Part shown: piece by piece, positions 53,501-62,417 of the stretch
Numbering within the stretch: position 1 is the stretch's first letter
Layout of the letters: each line of letters starts with the position of its first letter
Translations under genes and position numbers: made by a program
Source: Candidatus Acidiferrum typicum
GTDB taxonomy: Bacteria > Acidobacteriota > Terriglobia > Acidiferrales > UBA7541
DNA length: 64,000 bases
Direction: 5' to 3'
Assembly (NCBI GenBank): GCA_002478115.1
Contig: DLMH01000196.1
Location: 26,161 to 90,160, forward strand
Notes under the pieces: model-generated
What the model was told of the DNA's origin: nothing
Database searches by the model: none
Seen by the model: the letters and a program-made list of their open reading frames with translations, nothing else

Positions 53501-54236
53501 GCGTTTTGCAGAGGCTGGCTCGTTGCTGGTTGCTTACACCAATGCGAAGCTCATCAGTGACACGGACACGCTGACGGCCTGGCTGGAGCCGGGCGTGGGA
53601 GGGATTCAAGACAATAACAATCTGCGCGGAGAGCGTTCTTTATCTTCGCAAGATGTTCCTCAGCGCCTGGTCATCAGCTACGTTCTCGATATTCCTGTCG
53701 GAAAGGGCAAGAGGTATCTCGCGGGCGCTGGGGGAACGCTGGACAAATTCGTGGGCGGATGGGGAATCGACGGCGTGACCATCTTCCAGCGAGGCTTCCC
53801 GCTGGTATTCACGAACGGGCAAGTTAACGGAACCACGCTTTTTGGCGGGGGGTCTCGCCCGAACGTCGTGCCCGGCTGCGACGCTACGGTGTCTGGAAGC
53901 ACTACCTCCCGTCTGGGGGGATGGTTTGACACTGCGTGTTTTGCGGCGCCTGCCGATTTCAAGTTCGGCGACGAGGCGCGCGTGGATCCCCGGCTGCGTT
54001 CGGACGGAATTGCAAATTTTGACGTCGCGATCTTCAAGAGGACAAGATTCGGGAGCGACGAGAGGTTTGGCCTGGAGTTCCGCACGGAGTTCTTAAACCT
54101 ATTCAACAGAACGCAATTCGCTCCGCCAAACACGGTTTGCTGTAGTGCCAACAATCAGAATTTCGGGGTCGTCACGGCAACGGCACAGGGGACAAATCCG
54201 CGGTTGGTGCAGTTTGCACTGAAGTTCTTGTTCTAG
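50523..54236 (+). CDS. Oar-like TonB-dependent receptor, sugar-acid operon
   Basis: The protein has 1237 residues from the ATG at 50523. A signal segment (about 24-45) is followed by a carboxypeptidase-regulatory-like domain (SLTGRVTDSSKAVIPAAKV … LPPGTYRIEVEKLGFK, about 50-140), the plug (VNELPLNGRNVFNLIELAASVVPQGSS) and a long beta-barrel that ends in aromatic VQFALKFLF, the outer-membrane assembly signal. No TonB box is certain and no SusD is present. In acidobacteria such receptors import oligosaccharides or peptides. Being 41 bp from the transporter gene, it probably delivers the sugar handled by this operon. It shares long near-identical stretches with the 56727 paralogue. Confidence 0.9.
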   Translation: MKFYETAIAGFIRFRTSGGAAVLQALVIFTLILLSGSARVEAQSTNASLTGRVTDSSKAVIPAAKVIVINSGTRIHYETITNQTGSYYVTNLPPGTYRIEVEKLGFKVVIKSDLILHVQDALEINFEMVLGSASESVTVRGGAPLLDTESSAVGTVVERRKVNELPLNGRNVFNLIELAASVVPQGSSTGTPVGVNPFGWGNYQVNGSFGNESAEYLDGQPLNIGYINLSILIPTQDSIQEFKVQTSNLGPEWGKFSGGVTNLSTKTGTSSIHGEAYEYLRNKIFNANDFFLNADQKSRPPWVQNQFGANAGGPLNVPHFGGRNKTFWFFSAEGFRLRTSQPFTATVPDAQERAGDFSEICKSGFTAGICNDRGVDASGKPVVIDQIYDPCGGIVDAQGACPGSSATPTAFLNNVIPANRINATSAKLLYLWPAPNHPSTATNNFTTAAATGGDHNQVVGRLDHNFTNKQRLFLRFNYWHVLDLPIDPLGNGLCADRCAEDYHSNAFAAGYTYSVNPTTVFGFNASISRFSYNRTPENSGFDLTTIGWPASYNGVVPAEMRTPPTPCVANFADSIMCTQGQSFIQDRNTQYYLSPSMSKLRGRHQYHLGFQFEVGRDNYAQSNIASGSFDFCVSGQACFTSLPGVSGTGFSFADFLLGYADNFNNLENHFFAQAVVPDFTAGQQIYRALYFDDSWHATNRLTLNLGLRYDLQGPWSERFNRLSYFDPTATNYLTQFLPAGSAPVKGDVFLVSPGHRNNIPLEKIDFSPRVGLAYSIDSKMVVRSGYGIFWIPNYVSFALNPLNDMVNAGTTTYTGTVDGTHPVNTIALPFPAGISAPPGRILGTTGTQQYLTQVVQSITEANPSDHPEGYVQQWNLDVQRELPAGFFVSAAYVGSKGTHLPQYSQQINQISDALLAQAASQVNPSLPDPRQDVTLVQPTPNPFFINGQALALSGPTTTIGQLLRPYPQYTSLQLAGQGSYDSIYHSFQLTVQRRFAEAGSLLVAYTNAKLISDTDTLTAWLEPGVGGIQDNNNLRGERSLSSQDVPQRLVISYVLDIPVGKGKRYLAGAGGTLDKFVGGWGIDGVTIFQRGFPLVFTNGQVNGTTLFGGGSRPNVVPGCDATVSGSTTSRLGGWFDTACFAAPADFKFGDEARVDPRLRSDGIANFDVAIFKRTRFGSDERFGLEFRTEFLNLFNRTQFAPPNTVCCSANNQNFGVVTATAQGTNPRLVQFALKFLF

Positions 54237-54484
54237 GGCGAGACGCGAAAAAGAGCCAGCTTATTTCACCTAATGCGTGCTCAGCGGTGATTCTGTACCG
54301 GGGTACTAGTCATTCACTCAGGAGTAGAAGTGCTTGTTCGTATCGAAAAATCTTCTCACTAATCGGCATCTGGTGTATGGTCTTAGATACGATCGGGGTT
54401 TCGACGGGGGAGTTCGGCGATGCCAAGGGTGCGTTGCTGATGATATCAGCAATATGGCGTTCAACGCTCAGTGGGGACCAACGC
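54237..54484. promoter_or_regulatory. Upstream region of the sigma factor gene with a GTACC-GG-GGTAC palindrome
   Basis: A 248-bp gap. GTACCGGGGTAC at 54295-54306 is a perfect 5+2+5 inverted repeat, a candidate operator. TCTAGGG after the receptor stop starts a weak GC-rich stretch, not a classical terminator. No -35/-10 pair could be placed. Confidence 0.4.
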
Positions 54485-55156
54485 ATGAGTTCTGTTCCGC
54501 AACGACGCCTGTTTACAATTCCCATTACCTTGAGCAGAAGCCAGGGGCGACCGGTTACCCTGCCGGATGTTCCCGAACGGCGCATTCCCAGCGATAAAGA
54601 AGTAATGGCCCGTCTGCAGTCGCACGATGCAGGCGCCCTGGAGATTCTCTTCCAGCGTTACGCCCGCCTGGTGTTCAGGATTGCGCAGGGCGTGGTACGC
54701 GATCACGGCGAGGCCGAGGATGTTGTGCAGGAAGCGTTTTTTTACCTGTATAAGAAGCCCATGCTCTTTGACGGGGCCAAGGGCACGGTAAAGAACTGGA
54801 TCCTGCAGGTCGCGCTCCATCGAGCGCTCGACAGGAAGGCGCACCTGGCCCGCAGGGGGTTTTACCTTGGTACAGATATACGCTCGCTCGACGATACATT
54901 GTTGGGAGGGACGGATCTGGACCGTGAAGTAGGCGCGAAGCTGAACCGGGCATTTCTTCAGAAGGCTTTCGAGGAGCTGCCGGACGTTGAGCGCGTGACC
55001 CTCGAGTTGTTTTACTTTGAGGGGCTGGGCTTGCGGGAGATCAGCGAAAAGTTCAACCAGCCATTGGGAAATACGCGGCACCATTTCTACCGTGGTCTGG
55101 AACGGCTGCGTAAGAGTGCATTTGTGCAGAAGCTTCGGATGACCAAACGATGCTAA
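54485..55156 (+). CDS. ECF-subfamily RNA polymerase sigma factor
   Basis: The protein has 223 residues from the ATG at 54485 with GGGGA nine bases before; a longer reading upstream is not protein-like. Sigma-2 region: LEILFQRYARLVFRIAQGVV and EDVVQEAFFYLYKK. Sigma-4 region: FEELPDVERVTLELFYFEGLGLREISEKFNQPLGNTRHH with the HTH and following RLRK. It would redirect RNA polymerase to a small promoter set. The stop overlaps the start of the anti-sigma gene, so the pair is co-translated. Flanking TonB receptors are the likely targets (inference). Confidence 0.93.
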   Translation: MSSVPQRRLFTIPITLSRSQGRPVTLPDVPERRIPSDKEVMARLQSHDAGALEILFQRYARLVFRIAQGVVRDHGEAEDVVQEAFFYLYKKPMLFDGAKGTVKNWILQVALHRALDRKAHLARRGFYLGTDIRSLDDTLLGGTDLDREVGAKLNRAFLQKAFEELPDVERVTLELFYFEGLGLREISEKFNQPLGNTRHHFYRGLERLRKSAFVQKLRMTKRC

Positions 55157-56454
55157 AGATACAGGGCGGTTGCGACGAGCATGACGAATTCAAAGAGCTT
55201 TGCGCATTGGCGGCTGCGGGCAGCCTTGAGCCTTTCGAGTTGCCCGAATTGCAAGCTCACCTGAAGCATTGCGAAAAATGCCGAGAGGTCTTTCGCCAGT
55301 ACCAGATACTGACCACGCAAGGAATCACCGTCCTTGCGGACGCGTACATGGAAAGACAGGCGCAAGTAGGGTGGGACGGTGCGCTCGCGTGCGAGCGATT
55401 GTTGGCGCGCGTCCGGGCTGATCAGCAAACCGCCCGGGAACGAAAGAGTCCAGCGTCCGCTTGGGTCCCGCCTGACGTTTTGCGCCGGACGGCCGTGAGT
55501 TCCTTTGTAAAGATGGCCCTTGCGGCGTGCCTCATCTTCACCGTGGCCTACGGAGCCTACCACCTGGGTGCTCGAACACAGACGCGGACCGGCGCCAGCC
55601 TGACTCCCGTGGCTGCGGATAATGGGCTCCAACGGCTTGCAGACGAAAAGAGAGCGGCGGACGAATTGTCAGCCGCCCAGGCAAAGAGGCTGGCTCAACT
55701 GCAACTGGAAAGCGCGGAAAAAGGGCAGGAGCTGGTGCAACTCCGATCGGCATTACGCGCGCTGGAGGTTCATGCCAGCGAACTCACGGCCGCCGGCGGC
55801 CAGTCCGGGGCGCAATTGCGAGCGCTCTCGCAGCAACGGGACTCTTTAAACGCTCAGCTTCAGGCCCAGAGCCAGGCCTACTCGAATGACCAGACAGAAT
55901 TGGCGAGCCTGCGCACAGAGCGCGACAACGCCGTGCTGCAAAGGTCGTCGCTGGAAGCCAAGATTGACGAACTTACCACCAGGAATCGAGATCAACAGCG
56001 CCACCTCGAGGACACCGGGCAGTTCCTCAGTTACGACCGGGATATCCGCGAACTGATGGGTGCCAGAAAGCTCTATATCACGGACGTCTTTGATGTCGAC
56101 GGCAACAGCCGCACGCAGAAACCCTTCGGCCGGGTTTTCTACACGCAGGGGAAGTCCCTTATTTTCTACGCCTTCGATCTCGATCGCGTGCCGGGGGTGG
56201 TCAATGCCAGCGCCTTCCAGGTGTGGGGGCAGCGGGAGACGCCACAGGGAGAGCAGGCGTCGCCCAGGAATCTGGGCATACTCTATATGGACAACGAGTC
56301 GAATCGCCGGTGGGTGATGCGGTTTGACGATCCCAAGCAGTTAGCCGAGATCGATGCCGTGTTTGTCACGGTCGAGCCGCGCGGCGGCAGCCACAAGCCG
56401 ACGAGCAAGCCGTTCCTGTACGCACTTCTTCGGAACGAAGCGAATCATCCGTAG
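55150..56454 (+). CDS. Zinc-type anti-sigma factor with coiled coil and RskA-like C-domain
   Basis: The protein has 434 residues. The N-terminal ZAS motif is H37-x3-C41-x2-C44 (HLKHCEKC), which binds the sigma factor. One transmembrane helix spans about 118-140. An Ala/Gln/Leu/Arg coiled coil (about 160-300) follows on the outer side, then a globular domain, RKLYITDVFDVDGNSRTQKPFGRVFYTQGKSLIFY…FQVWGQRE, resembling the anti-sigma-K (RskA) C-terminal domain. The long periplasmic coil is unusual and could contact another envelope component. It starts 7 bp before the sigma gene ends. Release is probably by regulated proteolysis or ligand contact. Confidence 0.88.
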   Translation: MLKIQGGCDEHDEFKELCALAAAGSLEPFELPELQAHLKHCEKCREVFRQYQILTTQGITVLADAYMERQAQVGWDGALACERLLARVRADQQTARERKSPASAWVPPDVLRRTAVSSFVKMALAACLIFTVAYGAYHLGARTQTRTGASLTPVAADNGLQRLADEKRAADELSAAQAKRLAQLQLESAEKGQELVQLRSALRALEVHASELTAAGGQSGAQLRALSQQRDSLNAQLQAQSQAYSNDQTELASLRTERDNAVLQRSSLEAKIDELTTRNRDQQRHLEDTGQFLSYDRDIRELMGARKLYITDVFDVDGNSRTQKPFGRVFYTQGKSLIFYAFDLDRVPGVVNASAFQVWGQRETPQGEQASPRNLGILYMDNESNRRWVMRFDDPKQLAEIDAVFVTVEPRGGSHKPTSKPFLYALLRNEANHP

Positions 56455-56726
56455 GGCCTGCCGGATACAATTTTCCATATCCAGGTGGATTCGCCTCCCT
56501 AGCCTGCGTTTGTGTGTGCGTACGTACACGCTTTTGCTCATATTTATCACCTAGATGTATCGTTGGTACAGAATGAATAGTGCTTTCGTATTAATAGGTA
56601 AAGGGAAATGTCGAGGGAAAGGTGTTGCAACAAAGGGTTCCGCTAAGAGGAGCTCACGAGGGGTGTTTTATCTCTCCGAAACAGTATTAGTACTCAGCAA
56701 ATCATGGAAGTTAGGAGCGTTTAAGA
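56455..56726. other. Gap before the second TonB receptor; likely regulatory, no gene seen
   Basis: It contains GTGTGCGTACGTACACGC (56512-56529), a loose inverted repeat around GTACGTAC. AGTTAGGAGCGTTTAAG immediately before the ATG at 56727 contains a fair Shine-Dalgarno. An ECF-type promoter is plausible but not identifiable. Confidence 0.4.
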
Positions 56727-59700
56727 ATGAGAAACTTGCGTTCTAGTTTTGTTTTCTTGTTGGGGTTTGCTCTCTGTCTTCTTTTCATGGGCGTATTCAG
56801 CAGTCAGACCTACGCACAGTCAACGTATGGGACCGTCTCAGGAACCATAACTGATTCCAGTGGGGGCGCCATCGCCGATGTGCAAGTCACACTAACCAAT
56901 CTTGGTACATCCGAAAAGCACGCTCAGACCACCGGCACGGATGGTCTGTACCAGTTTGCGAACCTGTTTCCAGGCCGCTACCGGGTAGACGCCGAGAAAG
57001 CGGGCTTCAAGCACACCTCGCATACGGACGTCGTGGTTGAAGTGCAACAGACGTCGCGCATCGACCTGACCATGCCACTGGGCCAAGTCACGCAGACGGT
57101 TGAAGTCACGGGCGAGACGCCGCTGATGCAGCCGGAAACTTCTTCCCTCGGCCAGGTGATTGACCAGCGCGAGGCCAACGAACTGCCCCTGAACGGGCGA
57201 AACGTTTTCAACCTGGCCCAACTGTCTCCTTCCGTGGTTCCGCAAGGAAGCTCGCTCGGCAATATCGTGGGCAAGAACCCCTTTGATCTGGGAAATTTTC
57301 AGATCGGTGGATCCTTTGCGAATCAGGGCGCAGAGTATCTGGATGGCCAGCCGCTCAATATCGGCTACATCAATTTGCCGCTGCTGGTGCCAACGCAGGA
57401 TTCCATTGGGGAATTCAAGGTGCAATACAGCAACTTGGGTCCCGAATGGGGAAAATTCTCCGGCGGAATCATCAATTTCAGCACAAAATCCGGAACCAAT
57501 GCGTGGCATGGTGAGGGCTACGAATACTTGCGCGCCAGGATCCTGAACGCCAACGATCCTTTTCTGAAGGCCTCTCAAGTGAAGGCTGACGAACCGAATA
57601 AGACCCCGCCGTACACTCAGAACCAGTTTGGCGCGACGATCGGTGGCGCCGTCATAAAAGACAAGACCTTCGTGTTTGGCAGTTATGAAGGATACCGTCA
57701 GCGCGCGGGAATGGTCTTCACTACGACCGTTCCGACAACGACCGAGCGCACAGGCAATTTTGGTGACCTGTGCAAGACGGGTTTTGGGTATACAGATCCG
57801 ACACTTCCCTCCGGCACGGCACCTATTTGTTCCGACACTGCCACTGTTCTAGTTGCCAATGTTCCAACTGTAGTACACACTGACCAGCTCTACAATCCGC
57901 TGACTGTATATCCGAATGGCACTCGGTTGCCAATTGCCAACAACGATCTCACCGGCACGAATCCAGTCACAGGTCTGGCCTATATCAATCCGACCTCCGC
58001 CTATCTGTTGAACAAGCTGATTGGCCAGCCCACAGGCTCCGGCACATTTGACAATTTCACGAAATCGGCGAGCACGGGCGGCGACATTGACCAATACGTC
58101 GCGCGCGTGGACCAAAACCTCACCGCCAGCCAGCACCTTTTTGGCCGCTTCACTTACTACAAGATGCTCAGCTTGTCTCAGGATCCGTACGGAACGGGAC
58201 TTTGTAAAGACCGCTGCGGGGAAAACACGACGAGCAGGAGCATCGCTGTCGGATGGACCGATGCTATCAGTTCGACATTCACGGCCAGCTTAAACGCCAG
58301 TTTCAGCCGATACCACTACCTTCGCTCTCCTGTCAATGCGAACTTCGACGTGACCCAGGAAGGCTGGCCGGCGGCATACAATGGCCTCGTTCCCGGCTCC
58401 GAGCTCACGCCGATGACCCCTTGCTTCGGCCTCAGCGATACGCTCATCTCCTGCAGTCAGGGGCAGAGCTCCATCGTTGACTGGGACACGCAATGGAACC
58501 TCTCTCCACAATTCACCAAGATTCATGGCCGGCACACGTTTGCCTTTGGCGCCCAACTCGAGCAGACCTTTGACAACTATCTGCAAACGAACATTGGCGG
58601 CGGCATCGTCTCCTTTAACGGATCATGGACCTCTGCATTAGCGTCCAATAAGACCGGCCAGACACTCGGAAACGACTACGCGGACTTCCTTCTCGGCTAC
58701 GGCTTGGGAATAGGCGCCGCATTTGGCAACCAGACCACAGGACAGTTGTCCATTTCCAAGCCGACCGCCGGAAAACAGACCTACCGTGCTCTGTACTTCG
58801 GCGATACCTGGAAAGTCACTCACAAGCTGACCTTGAACCTGGGCTTGCGCTATGAACTCGCTGGTCCCTGGTCGGAGCGGTATAACGATATGGACTACTT
58901 CAATCCCACCGCCACAAGCGCAGCGGTGACGGGTTGCAGCGGAACGCTTGGCAGCACTTGTCCCGGCGACCTCTTCCTGATTGGCAACGGGACAAACACG
59001 AGCAGAAATGCCCTGCCACTTCCCAAGCATGAAGTCTCTCCACGCTTGGGAGTTGCCTACGCGCTGAATCCGAAGACGGTCATTCGGGCGGGCTACGGCG
59101 TGTTCTTTATTCCCAACGATGTTTCGTTCCAGACCAACGCCATCAATGACGCAGTCAACCTCTCCGCTACAAATTTCTATGCAAGCGACAACCACGGGTT
59201 GTCTCCGAATAGCACTCTCAACCAAAACACCTGCACCTTATCGGGTGCTACTGCTGGGTCTCCTCCTCCTGGTGGGTTAGGAAACGTATTTACATGTGCC
59301 AACCCGGGACCATTTGGCCTTAGCAACAATCTCAACGCCCCAGCCGGGCGAAATCCTCTGCCGAATGTCTCTGCCTTCGGTGTGAATCAGTCTTCACTCA
59401 CGTCCGCAGACTACGCCGGGTATAAGCCCGGGTATGTTGAGCAGTGGAACCTCGACATCCAAAGAGAATTGCCTGCCGGCTTCTTCGTGGATATAGCCTA
59501 CGCTGGAGCCCACGGCGTTCACCTGCAGCAATACAGTACCAACGTCGACCAGATACCTGACAGCCTCATCGCAGGGGCCGCGGCTCAGTACGCCGCGAAC
59601 CCGACCCAGCTCCCGACGATTGCTCAAACTGTCGGCGCGGCTAACTACCCTTTCGTCATTAATGGGGTTACGGGATCTACTTTGCCTGGTGCTTTAGGAC

Positions 59701-60548
59701 CAACAGGCTTGGTTCAGGGGCAGTTGGAGCGTCCTTTCCCGCAGTTTTCGGGGCTTAACCTGTACGGCGATCCTTGCTGCAGCAGCAGGTATGATTCGCT
59801 GCAATTGACGGTGACCAAGCGGTTCAAGGAAGGCGGAACGCTCCTTGTCGCCTATACCAACTCGAAACTGCTCTCCAATACGGACACCCTGACGTCGTGG
59901 CTGGAAGGCGCCACCAACGGCGGCGTGGGCGGAGTTCAGGATTGGAATAACATGAAAGGTGAGTATTCGCTCTCATCGCAAGACGTCTCGCAACGCCTGA
60001 TAATCAACTACGTTCTCGACCTACCGTTCGGCCACGGCAAGCGGTTTGCTTCGGACGCCACGGGAATCAAGGACAAGGTTATTGCCGGGTGGGGAATTGA
60101 CGGCGTTACCACCCTCCAGCGCGGTTTCCCGCTGAAAATCAGCGATTCCGACGCGAATCTTCTTTCCGGTTTGGGGCTGGGCACTGGAACGATGAGGCCC
60201 AACGAGGTGCCCGGATGCGACAAGACCGGTCCCCGTACCACTATCGCATGGTTCAATACCGCATGCTTTGTTGATCCCGCGCCTTACACCTTTGGTGATG
60301 AGCCCCGCGCGGACCAGACTCTACGGCAAGACGGCATTATCAATTTCGATTTTGCCGTATTTAAGAGGACCTACTTCGGACCGGATAACAAGTTGAACCT
60401 CGAATTCCGGTCGGAGTTCTTCAACCTCTTCAACCGCAACCAATATGCGGCCCCCGGTACGGCCCTGGGTGCCAGCAACTTCGGCGTAGTCAGCGGCCTG
60501 GCGAACCTACCGCGACTTGTCCAGTTCGGATTGAAGCTCTCGTTCTAA
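56727..60548 (+). CDS. Oar-like TonB-dependent receptor, second paralogue
   Basis: The protein has 1273 residues. A signal peptide (about 1-31) ends in TYAQS. The N-terminal carboxypeptidase-regulatory-like domain (GTVSGTITDSSGGAIADVQVTLTNLGTSEKHAQTTGTDGLYQF) precedes the plug ANELPLNGRNVFNLAQLSPSVVPQGSS and a long barrel; the last residues are VQFGLKLSF. The plug and early barrel are very close to the 50523 receptor (SAEYLDGQPLNIGYINL-type and SNLGPEWGKFSGG-type stretches), so the genes arose by duplication. It follows the anti-sigma gene by 272 bp and precedes the ASPIC gene, from which a strong hairpin separates it. Confidence 0.9.
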   Translation: MRNLRSSFVFLLGFALCLLFMGVFSSQTYAQSTYGTVSGTITDSSGGAIADVQVTLTNLGTSEKHAQTTGTDGLYQFANLFPGRYRVDAEKAGFKHTSHTDVVVEVQQTSRIDLTMPLGQVTQTVEVTGETPLMQPETSSLGQVIDQREANELPLNGRNVFNLAQLSPSVVPQGSSLGNIVGKNPFDLGNFQIGGSFANQGAEYLDGQPLNIGYINLPLLVPTQDSIGEFKVQYSNLGPEWGKFSGGIINFSTKSGTNAWHGEGYEYLRARILNANDPFLKASQVKADEPNKTPPYTQNQFGATIGGAVIKDKTFVFGSYEGYRQRAGMVFTTTVPTTTERTGNFGDLCKTGFGYTDPTLPSGTAPICSDTATVLVANVPTVVHTDQLYNPLTVYPNGTRLPIANNDLTGTNPVTGLAYINPTSAYLLNKLIGQPTGSGTFDNFTKSASTGGDIDQYVARVDQNLTASQHLFGRFTYYKMLSLSQDPYGTGLCKDRCGENTTSRSIAVGWTDAISSTFTASLNASFSRYHYLRSPVNANFDVTQEGWPAAYNGLVPGSELTPMTPCFGLSDTLISCSQGQSSIVDWDTQWNLSPQFTKIHGRHTFAFGAQLEQTFDNYLQTNIGGGIVSFNGSWTSALASNKTGQTLGNDYADFLLGYGLGIGAAFGNQTTGQLSISKPTAGKQTYRALYFGDTWKVTHKLTLNLGLRYELAGPWSERYNDMDYFNPTATSAAVTGCSGTLGSTCPGDLFLIGNGTNTSRNALPLPKHEVSPRLGVAYALNPKTVIRAGYGVFFIPNDVSFQTNAINDAVNLSATNFYASDNHGLSPNSTLNQNTCTLSGATAGSPPPGGLGNVFTCANPGPFGLSNNLNAPAGRNPLPNVSAFGVNQSSLTSADYAGYKPGYVEQWNLDIQRELPAGFFVDIAYAGAHGVHLQQYSTNVDQIPDSLIAGAAAQYAANPTQLPTIAQTVGAANYPFVINGVTGSTLPGALGPTGLVQGQLERPFPQFSGLNLYGDPCCSSRYDSLQLTVTKRFKEGGTLLVAYTNSKLLSNTDTLTSWLEGATNGGVGGVQDWNNMKGEYSLSSQDVSQRLIINYVLDLPFGHGKRFASDATGIKDKVIAGWGIDGVTTLQRGFPLKISDSDANLLSGLGLGTGTMRPNEVPGCDKTGPRTTIAWFNTACFVDPAPYTFGDEPRADQTLRQDGIINFDFAVFKRTYFGPDNKLNLEFRSEFFNLFNRNQYAAPGTALGASNFGVVSGLANLPRLVQFGLKLSF

Positions 60549-60565
60549 ATCACCCCCACCCCGGC

Positions 60566-60595
60566 TGCGGGGGATGCCTTCGGGCATCCCCCGCA
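60566..60595 (+). terminator. Perfect 13-bp hairpin with TTCG loop after the receptor gene
   Basis: TGCGGGGGATGCC-TTCG-GGCATCCCCCGCA is exact, a very stable stem with a UUCG tetraloop. No T-run follows, so it is either a Rho-independent terminator of weak type or an mRNA-stabilising structure. Confidence 0.65.
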
Positions 60596-60722
60596 AGCCA
60601 ATTAAATCCTCAGGCCAAGGCTCGACAGTCTAAAGGGACTCACCCCTCCTCGATTGCCCCGCACTCATCGGTCGCGCGTGCTAACCGGGTGCAGCGTGGG
60701 GCAATTTGTGTCAAAATTCCGA

Positions 60723-62417
60723 ATGCTCTGTCCTAGGATGCGCCGCAGTTTCAACCGCCGCGATTTTCTGCGCTTTGGGACGCTTGCTGCTGCTGTGCCA
60801 ATTTTTGGCGATTTCTTGCGAGCTGGAACGCCCGCTGCCGCGGCGCCCATGTTTGAAGTAAAACCGCTGCGGGGCGTTGATTTCATTCTCCAGAATTCTC
60901 CCACTCGGAAAAAATTCCTGATCGAGACGATGCCGGGCGGCATTGCCCTCTTCGACTACAACAACGACGGCCTCCTGGATATTTTTTTCGTGAACGGTGG
61001 ACGAATCACCGAGGACCTGCACGTTCCGGAGAATTTCGATCGCAGCGATCCGCGCTACTGGAATCGCCTGTACCGCCAGAATCGCGACGGAAGCTTTACA
61101 GACGTCACGCAAGCCGCCGGGTTGGCCAATGCGGGCAATGGCAACTACGGCATAGGTGTGGCTGTAGGCGACTACGACAACGATGGCTATCCCGACCTCT
61201 TTGTCGCGAATTATGGCAAGAATGTCCTGTACCACAATAATGGCGACGGGACGTTCACTGATGTTACCGCCAAAGCGGGCGTCTCCGGCGGAGGCTGGTC
61301 GGGTTCCGCGGGTTTCTTCGATTACGACAACGACGGCCATCTGGATCTTTTCGTGACCCGCTATATGGAATGGGACGCCGATCACAACAAGATTTGCGGC
61401 GGCTCCTGGAAAACGTACTGCCCGCCGGGTGAATTTCCCAGGACTACTAATCTGCTCTATCGCAATCGTGGAGACGGCACATTCGAGGACGTTAGCGAGC
61501 GTTCCGGGATTGCCGCCAAGAAGGGGCGAGCGCTGGGCGTGGCGTTCGCGGACTACGATGAGGACGGCTTCACGGACATTTTTGTGTCCAACGACGGCAT
61601 GCAGCAGTACCTCTACCACAACAACGGCAACGGCACTTTCGATGAGGTTGCGCTGGATTCCGGGACCGCGCTCACGATGGACGGCAAGGCTATTTCGGGG
61701 ATGGGGGCGGTCTTCCAGGATTACGATAACGATGGCCGCCCCGACATCATCGTTACGGTGCTGCCGCGCCAACTTTTCGGCTTGTTTCATAACGATGGTG
61801 GCGGTGTATTCACCTATGAGAGCCTCGAATCAGGCCTGGGCGGCCTGACCTCGGGCAGTTCCGGCTGGGGCGTGGGTCTGGAAGATTTCGACAACGACGG
61901 CTGGAAGGATCTGTTCGCTGCGCAAAGCCACGTGCTCGACAACGTCCAGGACATCGACTCTTCGTTGCAGTACAAGATGCTGCCGTTCCTGGCGTTGAAT
62001 CATAAAGGCCACTTTGTGCCCGCCGATTCCGGGGTGACCACACCCATCGCTGCGCGCGGTGCCGCCTTTGGCGACATCAATAACGACGGTTGGATGGATG
62101 TCGTTCTCACGACTCTGGGCGGCCCTCCCATCCTCCTTCTCAACCGCGGCGGCGCCAATCATTGGCTGTCCATCACACTCGAGGGCACCCGCAGCAATCG
62201 TGACGGCTACGGCGCCCGCGTGCGCCTGAACGGCCAGACGCGCATCGCGACTTCGACCGCCGGCTACAACTGCTCCAACGACAAGCGGCTGCACTTCGGC
62301 TTGGGCGACGCCAAGACCGCGTCAATCGAGGTATTATGGCCTTCGGGGACGCGCCAGACGCTCAAAGCCGTTCCCGCCGACCAGTTCTTGAAAATTCGCG
62401 AGCCGGAGCATTCGTGA
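60723..62417 (+). CDS. Tat-exported FG-GAP/VCBS and ASPIC/UnbV (CRTAC1-type) protein
   Basis: The protein has 564 residues from the ATG at 60723; an ATG at 60738 and a TTG at 60654 are also in frame. A twin-arginine signal, SFNRRDFLRFGTLAAAVPIF (from about residue 9), precedes six or more FG-GAP/VCBS repeats with Ca-binding loops (DYNNDGLLDIFF, DYDNDGYPDLFV, DYDNDGHLDLFV, DYDEDGFTDIFV). The C-terminal ASPIC/UnbV domain reads HWLSITLEGTRSNRDGYGARVRL, then LHFGLGDA and VLWPSGTRQTL. Such proteins are exported, and their true role is not known. Its stop overlaps the next GTG. A decayed relative of its last domain sits at 6816-7181. Confidence 0.9.
   Translation: MLCPRMRRSFNRRDFLRFGTLAAAVPIFGDFLRAGTPAAAAPMFEVKPLRGVDFILQNSPTRKKFLIETMPGGIALFDYNNDGLLDIFFVNGGRITEDLHVPENFDRSDPRYWNRLYRQNRDGSFTDVTQAAGLANAGNGNYGIGVAVGDYDNDGYPDLFVANYGKNVLYHNNGDGTFTDVTAKAGVSGGGWSGSAGFFDYDNDGHLDLFVTRYMEWDADHNKICGGSWKTYCPPGEFPRTTNLLYRNRGDGTFEDVSERSGIAAKKGRALGVAFADYDEDGFTDIFVSNDGMQQYLYHNNGNGTFDEVALDSGTALTMDGKAISGMGAVFQDYDNDGRPDIIVTVLPRQLFGLFHNDGGGVFTYESLESGLGGLTSGSSGWGVGLEDFDNDGWKDLFAAQSHVLDNVQDIDSSLQYKMLPFLALNHKGHFVPADSGVTTPIAARGAAFGDINNDGWMDVVLTTLGGPPILLLNRGGANHWLSITLEGTRSNRDGYGARVRLNGQTRIATSTAGYNCSNDKRLHFGLGDAKTASIEVLWPSGTRQTLKAVPADQFLKIREPEHS

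Noticed and set aside
56555-56746. 63-codon frame before the second TonB receptor
   Set aside because: Basic, low-complexity product; overlaps the receptor start and lacks a ribosome site.
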